From assembly GCA_023412665.1 (NCBI GenBank), contig JAEZCA010000022.1, forward strand, positions 48,465 to 112,464: a stretch of DNA of 64,000 bases. Direction: 5' to 3'. Of the stretch, positions 43,830 through 52,573 are shown one piece after another. Position numbers and translations under genes: made by a program. The DNA is from Bacillota bacterium. Its GTDB lineage: Bacteria; Bacillota; Clostridia; Acetivibrionales; DTU013. How positions within the stretch are numbered: position 1 is the first letter of the stretch; each line of letters begins with the position of its first letter. Below the pieces are notes generated by a model. That model saw only the letters and a program-made list of their open reading frames with translations, did no database searches and was not told the origin of the DNA.

Positions 43830-44685
43830 ATATTTCCCTCCATTTCTGTTTTGCGGAATAAGATTTATTATCGCTTTCATAATTTATAGCTGTTATAGCA
43901 TTATCGTAAGCATTCTTTGCCTTAGTTTGAAAATTACCAGATTTCAATACATATCTTCCACTCCCTGGTGCAAGCCAATAAGTCTGTGCTGTATCTATTT
44001 CCTTAAGATATTTAAAAAAATCCCTGCTCATATAATCATAATACAAATATGATTTATCCTTGTACTCCCAATCACCAATAAACTTATACGCTAATGTATC
44101 AATTAGAATCCCGCTCATTTGAACATTACATTTTTCTTTCCATGCCCTAGCCATTCTACACAATCGCTTTAAATTTTTATTAGTATCAGTATTTCTACTA
44201 TTCATTGCCGAAATTTCTTTTTTAGGGTCTGTAGTTTTCCAGCTCCCCCCATTATTACTGTCAGGATATGTATAACTATCATCCTTATTAATGAAAGCAG
44301 GTACAATCTCAAAATTAATTCCATCTGTAAAGTTTATTCCAATAACCTGTCCATCACCTTTCAAAAATGATGTACTGTATGTTTTTTGCAATACCCCTTT
44401 AACCTCTTGCAAAAGTGCTGACTGTCCATTACTGCTATATCCATTAAACTTTACATACGTTTCATAGGGTAGCTGAACAATCATATCAATATCACTTGTC
44501 CATATTTCTGTCCCTCTACCATATGAGCCCACATATAAACTATAAGATGTTTCTGATGTAGTGTTTCTATAATCAAGATTTATTCGCTTTGTAATTTGAT
44601 GATACCTATATTGAATTGTAGAAACGGTCTCAGCACTCATCCTCAAATTAGAACAAAACGTTGAAAAATAATCGCTTACTGACAT
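43807..44685 (-). CDS. CD-NTase (cGAS/DncV-like nucleotidyltransferase, SMODS)
   Basis: 292 residues. The nucleotidyltransferase signature is complete: GSYGRGTEIWTSDIDMIVQL, with G53-S54 and metal-binding Asp65 and Asp67, and the third acidic position at E126 in GINFEIVPAF. The C-terminal half is the helical OAS-type domain (NKNLKRLCRMARAWKEKCNV). Enzymes of this group make cyclic di- or trinucleotides after phage infection and switch on effectors. The neighbours (SLATT and TIR genes downstream, helicase upstream) define a CBASS-like anti-phage operon. The gene overlaps the SLATT gene by 23 bp. There is no E1/E2/JAB or HORMA/TRIP13 partner, so it resembles the simple type I arrangement plus a helicase. 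Confidence 0.87.
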   Translation of the reverse strand: MSVSDYFSTFCSNLRMSAETVSTIQYRYHQITKRINLDYRNTTSETSYSLYVGSYGRGTEIWTSDIDMIVQLPYETYVKFNGYSSNGQSALLQEVKGVLQKTYSTSFLKGDGQVIGINFTDGINFEIVPAFINKDDSYTYPDSNNGGSWKTTDPKKEISAMNSRNTDTNKNLKRLCRMARAWKEKCNVQMSGILIDTLAYKFIGDWEYKDKSYLYYDYMSRDFFKYLKEIDTAQTYWLAPGSGRYVLKSGNFQTKAKNAYDNAITAINYESDNKSYSAKQKWREIYGTKFPE

Positions 44686-44731
44686 TTTAACACCTCCCTT
44701 ATAAACTCCCGATATGCTTCACATACTTATT

Positions 44732-46480
44732 TTAATGGTTATCTTCCTGCTGTTCCCTATCCCAATAATCTTTAAATCGCATAAATGCTTTCTGCTCACC
44801 AAAGTTATGAATATTGTCAGAGAAATCTATAACATCGCATTCTTCAGTTCCAGAAAATTTTGTACCTCGTATGCCTCTTCCAATTATCTGCTCATAAAGT
44901 ATGTTACTGTTTATTGGTCTGCAAATCACTATATTACGGGTTTTCGGTGCGTCAAAGCCCGTAGTCAATACGCCATAATTAAATAGAAAGTCAATATTGC
45001 CTTCCTTAAATTCATTAATAATAATACGCCTTTCTGTATTGTTAGTATCTGAACTGATACTTGCCGACTTTCTACCAAGTACATTCATCATGGTAGATAA
45101 GAAGATCGCGTGATCTACATTGCAGGAATAGACTAAGGTAGGCTGTTTCTTTTTAATTTTCAAGAGTCTCTTAATAATTGAAAGATTCCTATTTGTATCT
45201 TTTGCTAGCTCCTTGAGAAACGATTGAGCATATTCGTTTTTCTCTTCAAGCTCTTTAATTTCATTTTCAGTCATTTTGTATTCAAAACAAGAATTAATTA
45301 TGGTATGGTTTACTTTTGATAGATAATTATGTTCTTTAAAATACGCAATAGGATTTTCCTGATAATTCTTATCTCCCGCGAACTCCGGTGTTATTAAATT
45401 CATTTGAAACATCTCTACAAGTTTATTCATTTGACTATCATCAAGAATTGTATTCCTGCCAGGTGTGGCAGAAAGACCACAAATTGGAAATAGTTTGTCT
45501 TGTGTAGCTTGCTTCGCTTGCTTGAGTAATTCATCATACATATATGTGGAAGCTCTGTGAGCTTCATCAATGATCATTGCACCCGTGTTTGCTAGAACAT
45601 AAGATATTCTTTCATCATTTATGTTGTAATGCAACTTGTTAATGCTTGCAACAATTACTCCGCCCGATAATTCTTCATCTTCAGGAAAGTTATATTTCGC
45701 AAAATATCTATACACCTTCAAAGGTAAAACAAATTCAGTATTTTCCCACAATGCCTGTATGCAACTTATGCATTGCTCACATAATTCTTCACTTTGTGCA
45801 ATCCATATCATGAATTTATTCTCATCAAACTTACATTGCATCCATTCAAGAAAAGCCTGAACAGCTACTCGCGTTTTACCTCCGCCTGTAGGTAAAGATA
45901 TCATGCATCTTGTTTTCTCTTCTTGATTTCTTAGAATTTTAAACAATTTTTCTTTTATCTCAGTCTGGTATTCAACAAGTGGTGGAACCTTTTCTTTAGG
46001 TTTAAAACTTTCTACTGAAGATTTTTGCATTTCTCGATCGGTTGGTATACCTGCAAGGATTTTCGGAAAACCCGCTGCTTCGATAAAATCACTTGCCCAT
46101 CGTTTTCCCGAATGCCATTTCTTTTCTGATAACGGTTTCCTCATATGTGATGCAGTATTGATGTTTTTAGTCGGGTCCGGATACTTTGCGTATAACAATT
46201 TTACCTCTGAATCGTGCATTTTATCTAAAACTTTTTTTCTCAATTCCTTTTTGATTGGATCACCACCGGCAAAAAGGTTAGAACCTTCTCGAATAAGAAT
46301 CAATCGACATAATTGCTTTTTATCTAAATCATTATACTGTAATTCCGATAAAATTGCTTCAGTATTTGCTTTATGCTGTCTCCCATAAAGCTCATTCAGA
46401 AAATTGGTGGAAATATCATATTTATTCAATAATAGGTCTACTGTAATTTTTACTTCCTCATCTGTTAAAGTGTATCTCAT
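44732..46480 (-). CDS. SF2 DEAH-box helicase, first gene of the CBASS-like operon
   Basis: The ATG at 46480 follows GGAGGACATT, giving 582 residues. Residues 1-165 are a helical, apparently lineage-specific domain (with HSGKRWASDFIEAAGFPKIL). The motor has Walker A SLPTGGGKTRVAVQAFLEWM (~196), DEAH IIDEAHRAS (~305), GLSATPGR and, in the second lobe, VLTTGFDAPKTRNIV with the arginine-finger-like QIIGRGIRG. No nuclease domain is seen. Spacing to the CD-NTase is 46 bp on the same strand, so it is likely cotranscribed. A helicase at the head of a CBASS-like operon is not a standard component; it could remodel invading nucleic acid or be a separate defence gene. Confidence 0.82.
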   Translation of the reverse strand: MRYTLTDEEVKITVDLLLNKYDISTNFLNELYGRQHKANTEAILSELQYNDLDKKQLCRLILIREGSNLFAGGDPIKKELRKKVLDKMHDSEVKLLYAKYPDPTKNINTASHMRKPLSEKKWHSGKRWASDFIEAAGFPKILAGIPTDREMQKSSVESFKPKEKVPPLVEYQTEIKEKLFKILRNQEEKTRCMISLPTGGGKTRVAVQAFLEWMQCKFDENKFMIWIAQSEELCEQCISCIQALWENTEFVLPLKVYRYFAKYNFPEDEELSGGVIVASINKLHYNINDERISYVLANTGAMIIDEAHRASTYMYDELLKQAKQATQDKLFPICGLSATPGRNTILDDSQMNKLVEMFQMNLITPEFAGDKNYQENPIAYFKEHNYLSKVNHTIINSCFEYKMTENEIKELEEKNEYAQSFLKELAKDTNRNLSIIKRLLKIKKKQPTLVYSCNVDHAIFLSTMMNVLGRKSASISSDTNNTERRIIINEFKEGNIDFLFNYGVLTTGFDAPKTRNIVICRPINSNILYEQIIGRGIRGTKFSGTEECDVIDFSDNIHNFGEQKAFMRFKDYWDREQQEDNH

Positions 46481-46492
46481 AATGTCCTCCAA

Positions 46493-46907
46493 TCAATTAA
46501 TAGAATTGAAAATATGTAGAGCTAGATGTAAGTGAGCAATAGATGCATATTTCCTTTGTTGGTAGTAACGATATACCAGTATATATATTCGAAGGTTTCC
46601 ATATTCAAATAATGCCGGTTTTAAGTTACTAGCAGTAATATGGTAAATAAAGCCCTTAGCAGAAGTATGCCTTCATAATAATACCCATAAATCCTTCCTA
46701 GTTATGTATATCTCCTTATAGGTATATTCCATATATTGTTTAATTATCCTGCTTGGAACGACAAAATTTTCTAATCATGTAGTATTCTCCTTACAATTTA
46801 GCCCTTATATGTCGATATTAATAATAATGTAGTACATAATGTCTATAGTATGTTTTAATCTACGATTGATTGAACTTTACATTAGTAGCTATTAGTGAGG
46901 TGCAGTT
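46493..46907. other. 415-bp AT-rich divergent promoter region
   Basis: No gene or clear structure found. It separates the helicase operon from the divergent fusion gene and must hold the promoters of both. Very AT-rich near 46780-46870. I saw no strong inverted repeat. Confidence 0.3.
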
Positions 46908-48371
46908 GTGTTTAATTCTTTTATTAAGACAGTCTTCATTAAACACCAATATAAGAAGGCTTACAAGGATGCTATTAGTACTTTTGATAGAATAAGTATT
47001 ATGGAAGAAACATACAACAAAGATATTGCAGAGTTTTCAAAAAGCGAGATAATACAAACATTGATAAGTATAAAAGCACCAACAATAGATGCTTTAGCAA
47101 AAGTTAAATCAACAATTACACAATATACAGTCTGGGCAAGCGAAAACAAATATTTTCCTCAAAATGATTCCATCTACCAAATTTCGAGGACAGAATTATT
47201 GAAATATCTGGATAGCAATGCTATTGTCAATGGGTATATCAAGTCTAGAGACGAATTATATGATGTTTGTAAAAAGCTAAAAAACCCTGTTGACCAAGCA
47301 ATACTAGTGTTACTTTTCGAAGGTCTTAATGGAGATGGTATGAAGGAAATCCGGTTATTAAAAAAGGAGGATATAAATTTCAATGATCGCCAGATCTTAA
47401 TAAGGGGTACAAGCAAGAGGTATATTACAAATGTTGATACTCGCTCTCTTGATATTCTGAAAAAAGCTATTGAAACGGATGATTATGATAACAAAAACGG
47501 AAGATCAAATGCAAGAGCTCCAAAACGTTATATGATCTCTTCCGATTATGTAATTAGGCCAACAAAAATGCATAATACTGATGGAAGTCCAATAAGTACA
47601 GACGGTATAAATGTAAAGTTTAAAAATATAAAAATTGAAACCGGCAAATTTTATATAAATTCAACAAAGACTTTTTATTCTGGTATCTATAATACCTTAT
47701 TGGAATTGGAATCATACCAAAAACTGTCGATTCCAACTTATAAAAGAGTACTAAACGATTGCGGAATGAAAGAGAACATATATCCTCATCTACGGGAAGG
47801 TTATGAGACATATAAGTTTTATAAGTCTGTAGAGCTTTGTACTCCACTCACTCAAATAGAGATGGGACTACGGGGAGTCAGTCTTGAAGAAATTGCAAAA
47901 TACACCCCAAACTCAAGTGATAAAAAAAACCAAAAAGATTCTGATATATCTGCGCCTGATCAAAAAGACAGGACAAAAGAACACCAAGAACTTGTATATA
48001 TATTTGCGTCATTATTATACAAGAATGCATACAAGCTATATGAGCGACCTGTAGATTGCTTGGGAATCAAGAGTAACTGTATTTCTATCTTGTGTGAAGC
48101 CAAGACACTAAACGGTACTTACAACGATGAAGTCGAACAAGTACGAAGATGCTTATCTCAGTTACTATATTACAATATGCTAAAAGTCGATGGAATCACG
48201 AATGGGAGTAAAACTCAGAATGTTGCTTTGTTTAACCGAAAGATAAGGAACAGTGATCATATTGCCTTCCTTCAAAATTTCGGTTGTTTAGTTATATGGT
48301 ATGAGGGTAATGTCCTCAAAGGTACAGATGAGGCTTTATTATTCTTACGAGATCAAAACCTGTTGCTTTGA
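46908..48371 (+). CDS. Integrase-like (MrpR-type) region fused to PD-(D/E)XK nuclease-like domain
   Basis: 487 residues. The start (GTG, GAGGTGCAGTT upstream) is likely. Residues ~15-95 resemble the SAM-like core-binding domain and ~110-330 the catalytic-core fold of tyrosine recombinases (NPVDQAILVLLFEGLNGDGMKE). The conserved catalytic Arg of TGLR is Asn (N141), only one His-x-x-Arg-like HLREG remains, and no nucleophilic Tyr is seen, so strand transfer is unlikely; this is like the MrpR phage repressor family, where the fold only binds DNA. After a charged linker (~335-360), residues 360-487 carry a PD-(D/E)XK signature: D383, E397-A-K399 (ILCEAKTL), then QVRRCLSQLLYY with Q418. It lies alone between ssrA and the CBASS-like operon. 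A DNA-binding nuclease, perhaps for defence, is the inference. Confidence 0.65.
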   Translation: MFNSFIKTVFIKHQYKKAYKDAISTFDRISIMEETYNKDIAEFSKSEIIQTLISIKAPTIDALAKVKSTITQYTVWASENKYFPQNDSIYQISRTELLKYLDSNAIVNGYIKSRDELYDVCKKLKNPVDQAILVLLFEGLNGDGMKEIRLLKKEDINFNDRQILIRGTSKRYITNVDTRSLDILKKAIETDDYDNKNGRSNARAPKRYMISSDYVIRPTKMHNTDGSPISTDGINVKFKNIKIETGKFYINSTKTFYSGIYNTLLELESYQKLSIPTYKRVLNDCGMKENIYPHLREGYETYKFYKSVELCTPLTQIEMGLRGVSLEEIAKYTPNSSDKKNQKDSDISAPDQKDRTKEHQELVYIFASLLYKNAYKLYERPVDCLGIKSNCISILCEAKTLNGTYNDEVEQVRRCLSQLLYYNMLKVDGITNGSKTQNVALFNRKIRNSDHIAFLQNFGCLVIWYEGNVLKGTDEALLFLRDQNLLL

Positions 48372-48480
48372 AATATTCTACATTAAGAGAATCACAGAAT
48401 TCGTATTAATAAGTACATTTCTCCTTGAAGTCAACTAAAATGAGTAAAGCAGTAGTTGATCATTGTCTGCTATTGGCGAT

Positions 48481-48510
48481 AAAAATGACAAAAGCCGCTT
48501 TATCAGCGGC
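48481..48510 (-). terminator. Terminator of ssrA
   Basis: GCCGC and GCGGC arms around a 7-nt loop (48494-48510). Read on the minus strand it is followed by TTTTGTCATTTTT. It begins 7 bp after the tmRNA CCA end and would also stop plus-strand transcripts. Confidence 0.8.
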
Positions 48511-48516
48511 CTTTAG

Positions 48517-49301
48517 TGGTGGAGGCGAGGGGACATGTCCTTCCAATGTTTCCATTGGCACTGACTATATCTTGAACTTGGTATTAGCTCCAAGTCCCCC
48601 GGCGTATTATGGGAGTTATAATGTCGGAGCTTGATGCTCCTGAACTTCCCATCCTAGTAGATCACTGAACCGGACTATGTCCGCTTCAAAGATCCCTATG
48701 AGTCGATACAAGGCTGTTGGGTTTCCCCACATACCTCTCGGTATTGCCGACGGTCAAGGTAAATTACCTTCCGCTGCGGTTTCACCGATAAAGCCGGGTT
48801 TTCACCTGCCTGTCGCCAGGCAGGGCGATTCTTTTTGCGGCAATTGACTCGCAACTGCCATTCAGCCGGATCAATATCCTGCTGAACTTTCCCTGAGTCG
48901 AACCCCTGTCCGAAACCATATCCTCCAGCGCTTCTACGGGTGTAGATTGTAGTTTGTGCATTGCCCGGTTTCTCTTGCGAGACCTTGGCACTGCGTTTCC
49001 CTACGGCGGACCTCTACAATCAAAGTTTCGCTTTCGGTAGCCTTTTAATCGGGCTCAGCTCAAGGCTACGGCTGAACCAGTCCCGGAATTTGACCTTCCC
49101 CTTCCTAAGGCCTGACTTAATGACGCCAGCTACCCAGGGTGCAGGAACCCTGGACTGACGGGCCGCCTATATTAGGCAGCAGCTAAAGCGAAATTATCGT
49201 TTTTAGCGTTTAATTTTAGTTTCTCGTTTTTTAAGAGGCCAACGAGAATCCTCTACCCGCTACTCTGGTCTCAACAATCCCGTCGAAACCAATACGCCCC
49301 C
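48517..49301 (-). ncRNA. ssrA: tmRNA gene interrupted by a group I intron
   Basis: Minus strand. The 5' end GGGGGCG (49301) pairs with the 3' end CGCCTCC-ACCA (48517, CCA encoded) as the tRNA-like acceptor stem. The downstream half holds GGACAGGGGTTCGACT, the T-arm. The tag frame GCT AAA AAC GAT AAT TTC, then GCT TTA GCT GCT GCC TAA (49207 to 49172) gives AKNDNFALAAA, a normal proteolysis tag ending ALAAA. Pseudoknot-like GC-rich repeats lie between. The exons total about 420 nt once the intron (~363 nt) is removed. It tags and releases stalled ribosomes together with SmpB, whose gene lies just upstream. Confidence 0.93.
48533..48896 (-). ncRNA. Group I intron in the T-loop of ssrA
   Basis: The T-arm strand AGGGGTTCGACT breaks off before its partner CCCCT, which reappears 363 nt downstream. 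The inserted RNA has group I features: P7 GACTCATA (48704 region) pairs with TATAGTC of AAGATATAGTC with one bulged C, and a terminal G at 48534 could be the omega G. Exact ends are uncertain by one base (48896/48895 and 48534/48533), because the last exon base is T or C. There is no homing endonuclease gene. Confidence 0.8.
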
Positions 49302-49433
49302 GTGTATTGAAAGGGGACACTCCTCTCTGAACAGTATGGATTCCTACCAAGTGAGGAATGTCCCCTTTTGATAGTAAGGTGACAACCTCTCTGAACAGAT
49401 GGAATATACCCTTAACATCTTTTTCAAAGTTCA

Positions 49434-49898
49434 CTATCTTACACTTTCCTTGAGTTTACGGTCGATCTCGCGCTTGGCGTCGCGCTCGGCAATGTCATCA
49501 CGCTTGTCGAACAGCTTCTTGCCCTTTGCGACCCCCAGCTCCAATTTTACTCTGCCCTTTTTAAAGTAGAGCTGGATGGGTACCAGTGTCAGGCCCTTCT
49601 GCTGTGTGAAGCCTATGAGCCTGTTGATCTCGCTCTTGTGCAGCAGAAGCTTGCGGTCGCGCAGCGGATCCTTGTTAAATATGTTGCCCTGCTCATATGG
49701 ACTGATATGCATTCCGTTGAGCATGACCTCACCGCCCTCGATCGTGGCATAGCTGTCCTTCAGGTTTACCTTGCCCTGCCTGATCGATTTCACTTCCGTG
49801 CCCGACAGTACTATACCGGCCTCCATTGTCTGCTCGATAAAGTAATCATGTCTTGCCTTCTTATTCTGAGCGATCACTTTAATACCTTCGTTTGCCAT
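49434..49898 (-). CDS. smpB: tmRNA-binding protein SmpB
   Basis: The ATG at 49898 (MANEGIKVIAQNKKARHDYF) gives 154 residues, the usual size; a longer reading from 50069 lacks support. The OB-fold motifs are present: FIEQTMEAGIVLSGTEVKSI, HISPYEQGN, RDRKLLLHKSEINRLIG and LYFKKGRVKLELGVAKGKKL, and the C-terminal basic tail KKLFDKRDDIAERDAKREID that inserts in the ribosomal A site. SmpB binds the tRNA-like part of tmRNA and is required for trans-translation. Its gene is 132 bp upstream of ssrA on the same strand, the standard pairing. Confidence 0.95.
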   Translation of the reverse strand: MANEGIKVIAQNKKARHDYFIEQTMEAGIVLSGTEVKSIRQGKVNLKDSYATIEGGEVMLNGMHISPYEQGNIFNKDPLRDRKLLLHKSEINRLIGFTQQKGLTLVPIQLYFKKGRVKLELGVAKGKKLFDKRDDIAERDAKREIDRKLKESVR

Positions 49899-49930
49899 AA
49901 CACAAGCCTTCCGTTTAACTCCCCTGCCGA

Positions 49931-49957
49931 TAAAAATAACCCTTTGAGAAAAGGGTT
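49931..49957 (-). terminator. Terminator after the MATE gene
   Basis: AACCCTTT and AAAGGGTT (49938-49957) form an 8-bp stem. Read on the minus strand it is followed by ATTTTTA. It lies ~120 bp after the MATE stop and before the smpB start, and would isolate the two units. Confidence 0.75.
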
Positions 49958-50078
49958 TATTTTTATTTCCTTTATCGGTCGGTCGAATATCATTATAACC
50001 GCATGCACGCATAATGTCAAGTCCGGCGGGCAATGACCGGTTCACACCCTTGCACGCCCCCCACGCCATTGCTCACAC

Positions 50079-51458
50079 CTATATATCCAGCGGTATCGCC
50101 TGGCCCTGCACGACAGTACTGTTCTTCCATTTACCAGACAAGTAATATATTAGGAGTATTGCACTTGCTCCGATACTGGCCACCGGTGCAGCAAATCCCA
50201 GGCCCATCAGGCCTTTGTCAAGGACCAGCCCAAACAGTATCGCCACCGGCACACGGAAACCTAAAGAAGCCATAATGCCGCCGATGGAAGAGATGATTGT
50301 ATGCCCTGAGCCTGTAATGATGCCGTTAAGGCAAAATGTCAAAGGTACGATCAGATAGTCCAGTGAAAATGTCCGCACATACTCGACACCGGCCGCGATC
50401 ATCTCCGGGTCATCACCGAAGAGCGAAAGTATTTGTCCCGGTATCAATTGAGTAATAACGAATACCACCAGTGAGACTGAAAACGCCAGCGCAAATCCGG
50501 TGTGGAACGTCTTTTTTGCCCGGTCGATCATACCGGCACCCATATTCTGCGCAACCATTGCCGAAACTGAAGAGCCCACGGCTATAGCAGGCAGTATAGC
50601 AAAGCCGTTATACTTTCCAACTATGCCGACTGCCGCAGATGCGCTGACTCCCATACCGTTTGCTATTGTTGTAAGCACAAGGAATGAGAAATTAGTTATA
50701 ACGTTCTGTATAGAAATCGGTATACCGACCTTTAGTAGCATCATGAACCGGTCCTTATAGAATCTGAAGGAGCTGAGCTTGAAATCAAACTCAAAACCGG
50801 TGCGCTTCAAGTAAACTATACACGCTATCATGCTCATAGCCTGCGATGCCACTGTCGCATATGCAGCACCGGCAGCCCCCATATCAAAGCCGCCTACAAG
50901 CAGCAGGTCCAGAAATACATTAACTACACATGCTATCGTTACAAAGATGAGAGGTCTTTTACTGTCTCCCAGTCCGCGCAGGATAGCTGAAAATGCATTA
51001 TATCCAAAAATGAATATAGTGCCTGTCAGTGTTATGTCAAGATAGTCCTTAGCCTGTTTATACGCTTCAGGAGGAGTCTGCATCAGTTTAAGTATGGGAT
51101 CTGCCAGCAAGAGCATAGTTACTGTAAGCACAACTGCTGCAGCCGTCAGAAATGTAATAAGCGTTTTTATTGACTCGCTCATTCCCTTTCTGTCCCGCGA
51201 ACCAAGGTACTGTGCGATCACAACTGTACCGCCGACACTGAATCCTATGACAATATTGGTGATAATGAATGTGACCTGTCCGCCTATGTTGACACCCGAT
51301 ATACCGGCTGTACCATTGTAATTGCCTACGATAACCATATCAGCTACACTGTAAAGTGTCTGTATCAGATTTGAAAGCATGAATGGCAGTGCAAATTTGA
51401 TAAGCTGCTTCGCTACGCTGCCCTCTGTCAGGTTATTCTCAAGTTTATTGTTCCGCAT
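50079..51458 (-). CDS. MATE-family multidrug efflux transporter
   Basis: About 459 residues from the ATG at 51458 (MRNNKLENNLTEGSVAKQLI); an alternative start five codons earlier is possible. Twelve hydrophobic helices in two halves are visible. The N-terminal half has FALPFMLSNLIQTLYSVADM and VGNYNGTAGISGVNIGGQVT; the second half has ITNFSFLVLTTIANGMGVSA. These are typical of the NorM/DinF-like MATE fold that exports cationic drugs by Na+ or H+ antiport. Substrate cannot be inferred. It is flanked by the transporter cluster on one side and smpB on the other and is probably monocistronic. Confidence 0.9.
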   Translation of the reverse strand: MRNNKLENNLTEGSVAKQLIKFALPFMLSNLIQTLYSVADMVIVGNYNGTAGISGVNIGGQVTFIITNIVIGFSVGGTVVIAQYLGSRDRKGMSESIKTLITFLTAAAVVLTVTMLLLADPILKLMQTPPEAYKQAKDYLDITLTGTIFIFGYNAFSAILRGLGDSKRPLIFVTIACVVNVFLDLLLVGGFDMGAAGAAYATVASQAMSMIACIVYLKRTGFEFDFKLSSFRFYKDRFMMLLKVGIPISIQNVITNFSFLVLTTIANGMGVSASAAVGIVGKYNGFAILPAIAVGSSVSAMVAQNMGAGMIDRAKKTFHTGFALAFSVSLVVFVITQLIPGQILSLFGDDPEMIAAGVEYVRTFSLDYLIVPLTFCLNGIITGSGHTIISSIGGIMASLGFRVPVAILFGLVLDKGLMGLGFAAPVASIGASAILLIYYLSGKWKNSTVVQGQAIPLDI

Positions 51459-51539
51459 TTTTTGCCCCAACCATTTCTAAGATTAAATATACCTAAATAA
51501 TATACAATATTGATGCTGATTTGACAATCTCAATCGACG

Positions 51540-51573
51540 AAAGAAAAAGCAGAATATTGTGCATATTCTGCTA
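51540..51573 (-). terminator. Terminator after the sugar ABC permease genes
   Basis: AGCAGAATAT and ATATTCTGCT form a perfect 10-bp stem with a 5-nt loop. On the minus strand it is followed by TTTTTCTTT. It lies 43 bp after the last permease stop. Confidence 0.85.
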
Positions 51574-51615
51574 AATATCTCATCTGTATCAGTTTAATGC
51601 TATGGAGCTTATCTT

Positions 51616-52569
51616 TTATTCCTTTACGCCGCCTATCGAAAGTCCGGTTACAAAGTATCTTTGCAGGAAGGGATATACAACAAGTATCGGTACTGCCGTG
51701 ACTATCGTGATAGCCGCCCTTATTCCCTGCGGAGTCGTTGTATTGGTCCCTCCCGCAGCGGCTGCGGCATTGGCTCCTGTTCCCGCCGGGGTCGTATTGC
51801 CTGCGTTCATGGCGCTGGCAAGCAGCTTCTGCAGCTCATATTGCAATGTGGAGAGATACTGTTTTCCTGAATTGTAAATCATCGTATCAAACCATGAGTT
51901 CCACGATCCGACGGCAACAAAGAGTGCTATTGTCGCCATTGTTGGTACACACAGCGGTAGAATGATCTGGAAGAATATCCTGAACTCACGTGCGCCGTCT
52001 ATCCTTGCCGATTCAATGAAGCTCTCAGGTATGGTTTTTATATACGTACGAAGGACTATCAGGTTGAATGCACTTATTATATTGGGGATCCAATATACTG
52101 AAAATGTATTTACCATGCCCAGGTTCTTGATCAACAGATAGTTAGGGATCAAGCCGGCATTAAAATACATGGTCAGAACGAAAATTGTCGTGATCGATTT
52201 GCGCAATATATATTCTTTACGGCTTATGGTGTAAGCAAGCATGGATGTAAAGAACAGGTTGGTGATAACGATAACTATAGTTTTCAGTACGCTTATTATG
52301 AATGCATTGTAGATCGTATCCATTTTCAGCACGACACGGTAGTTCTGAAGGGTGAATATCCTGGGCCACAGATATATTCCTCCCCTCACGGTATCCAATC
52401 CATCATTGAAGGATATAGCGAGTGTGTTCAGCATTGGATACAGCATTACTACGCAGAGCGTGATCATGATCAGCGTATTGAACGTTGTAAATAAAATGTT
52501 TTCTACATCGACTTTTTTACGACCGATTCTTAAACTAGTATTGCCGAGTTTTGGTTCCATACTGTCCAC
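51616..52569 (-). CDS. Sugar ABC transporter permease, LplC/YtcP type
   Basis: 317 residues with six membrane helices. The EAA-type loop that touches the ATPase is seen as ESFIESARIDGAREFRIFFQIILP. The N-terminus has an opening cytosolic segment and FNTLIMITLCVVMLYPMLNT. A Gly/Thr/Ala-rich insertion (NTTPAGTGANAAAAAGGTNT) lies in the last extracellular loop before IRAAITIVTAVPIL. This is the second permease of an Lpl-like transporter for oligosaccharides. It is separated by 4 bp from the other permease, and no ATPase gene is adjacent, which is usual because a shared MsmX-like ATPase serves these systems. Confidence 0.9.
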   Translation of the reverse strand: MDSMEPKLGNTSLRIGRKKVDVENILFTTFNTLIMITLCVVMLYPMLNTLAISFNDGLDTVRGGIYLWPRIFTLQNYRVVLKMDTIYNAFIISVLKTIVIVITNLFFTSMLAYTISRKEYILRKSITTIFVLTMYFNAGLIPNYLLIKNLGMVNTFSVYWIPNIISAFNLIVLRTYIKTIPESFIESARIDGAREFRIFFQIILPLCVPTMATIALFVAVGSWNSWFDTMIYNSGKQYLSTLQYELQKLLASAMNAGNTTPAGTGANAAAAAGGTNTTTPQGIRAAITIVTAVPILVVYPFLQRYFVTGLSIGGVKE

Positions 52570-52573
52570 CTCC

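Noticed and set aside
48517..49301. Reading the segment as coding in small frames such as the 65-residue one at 48961-49158
   Set aside because: The segment is fully explained by tmRNA exons and a group I intron on the other strand.
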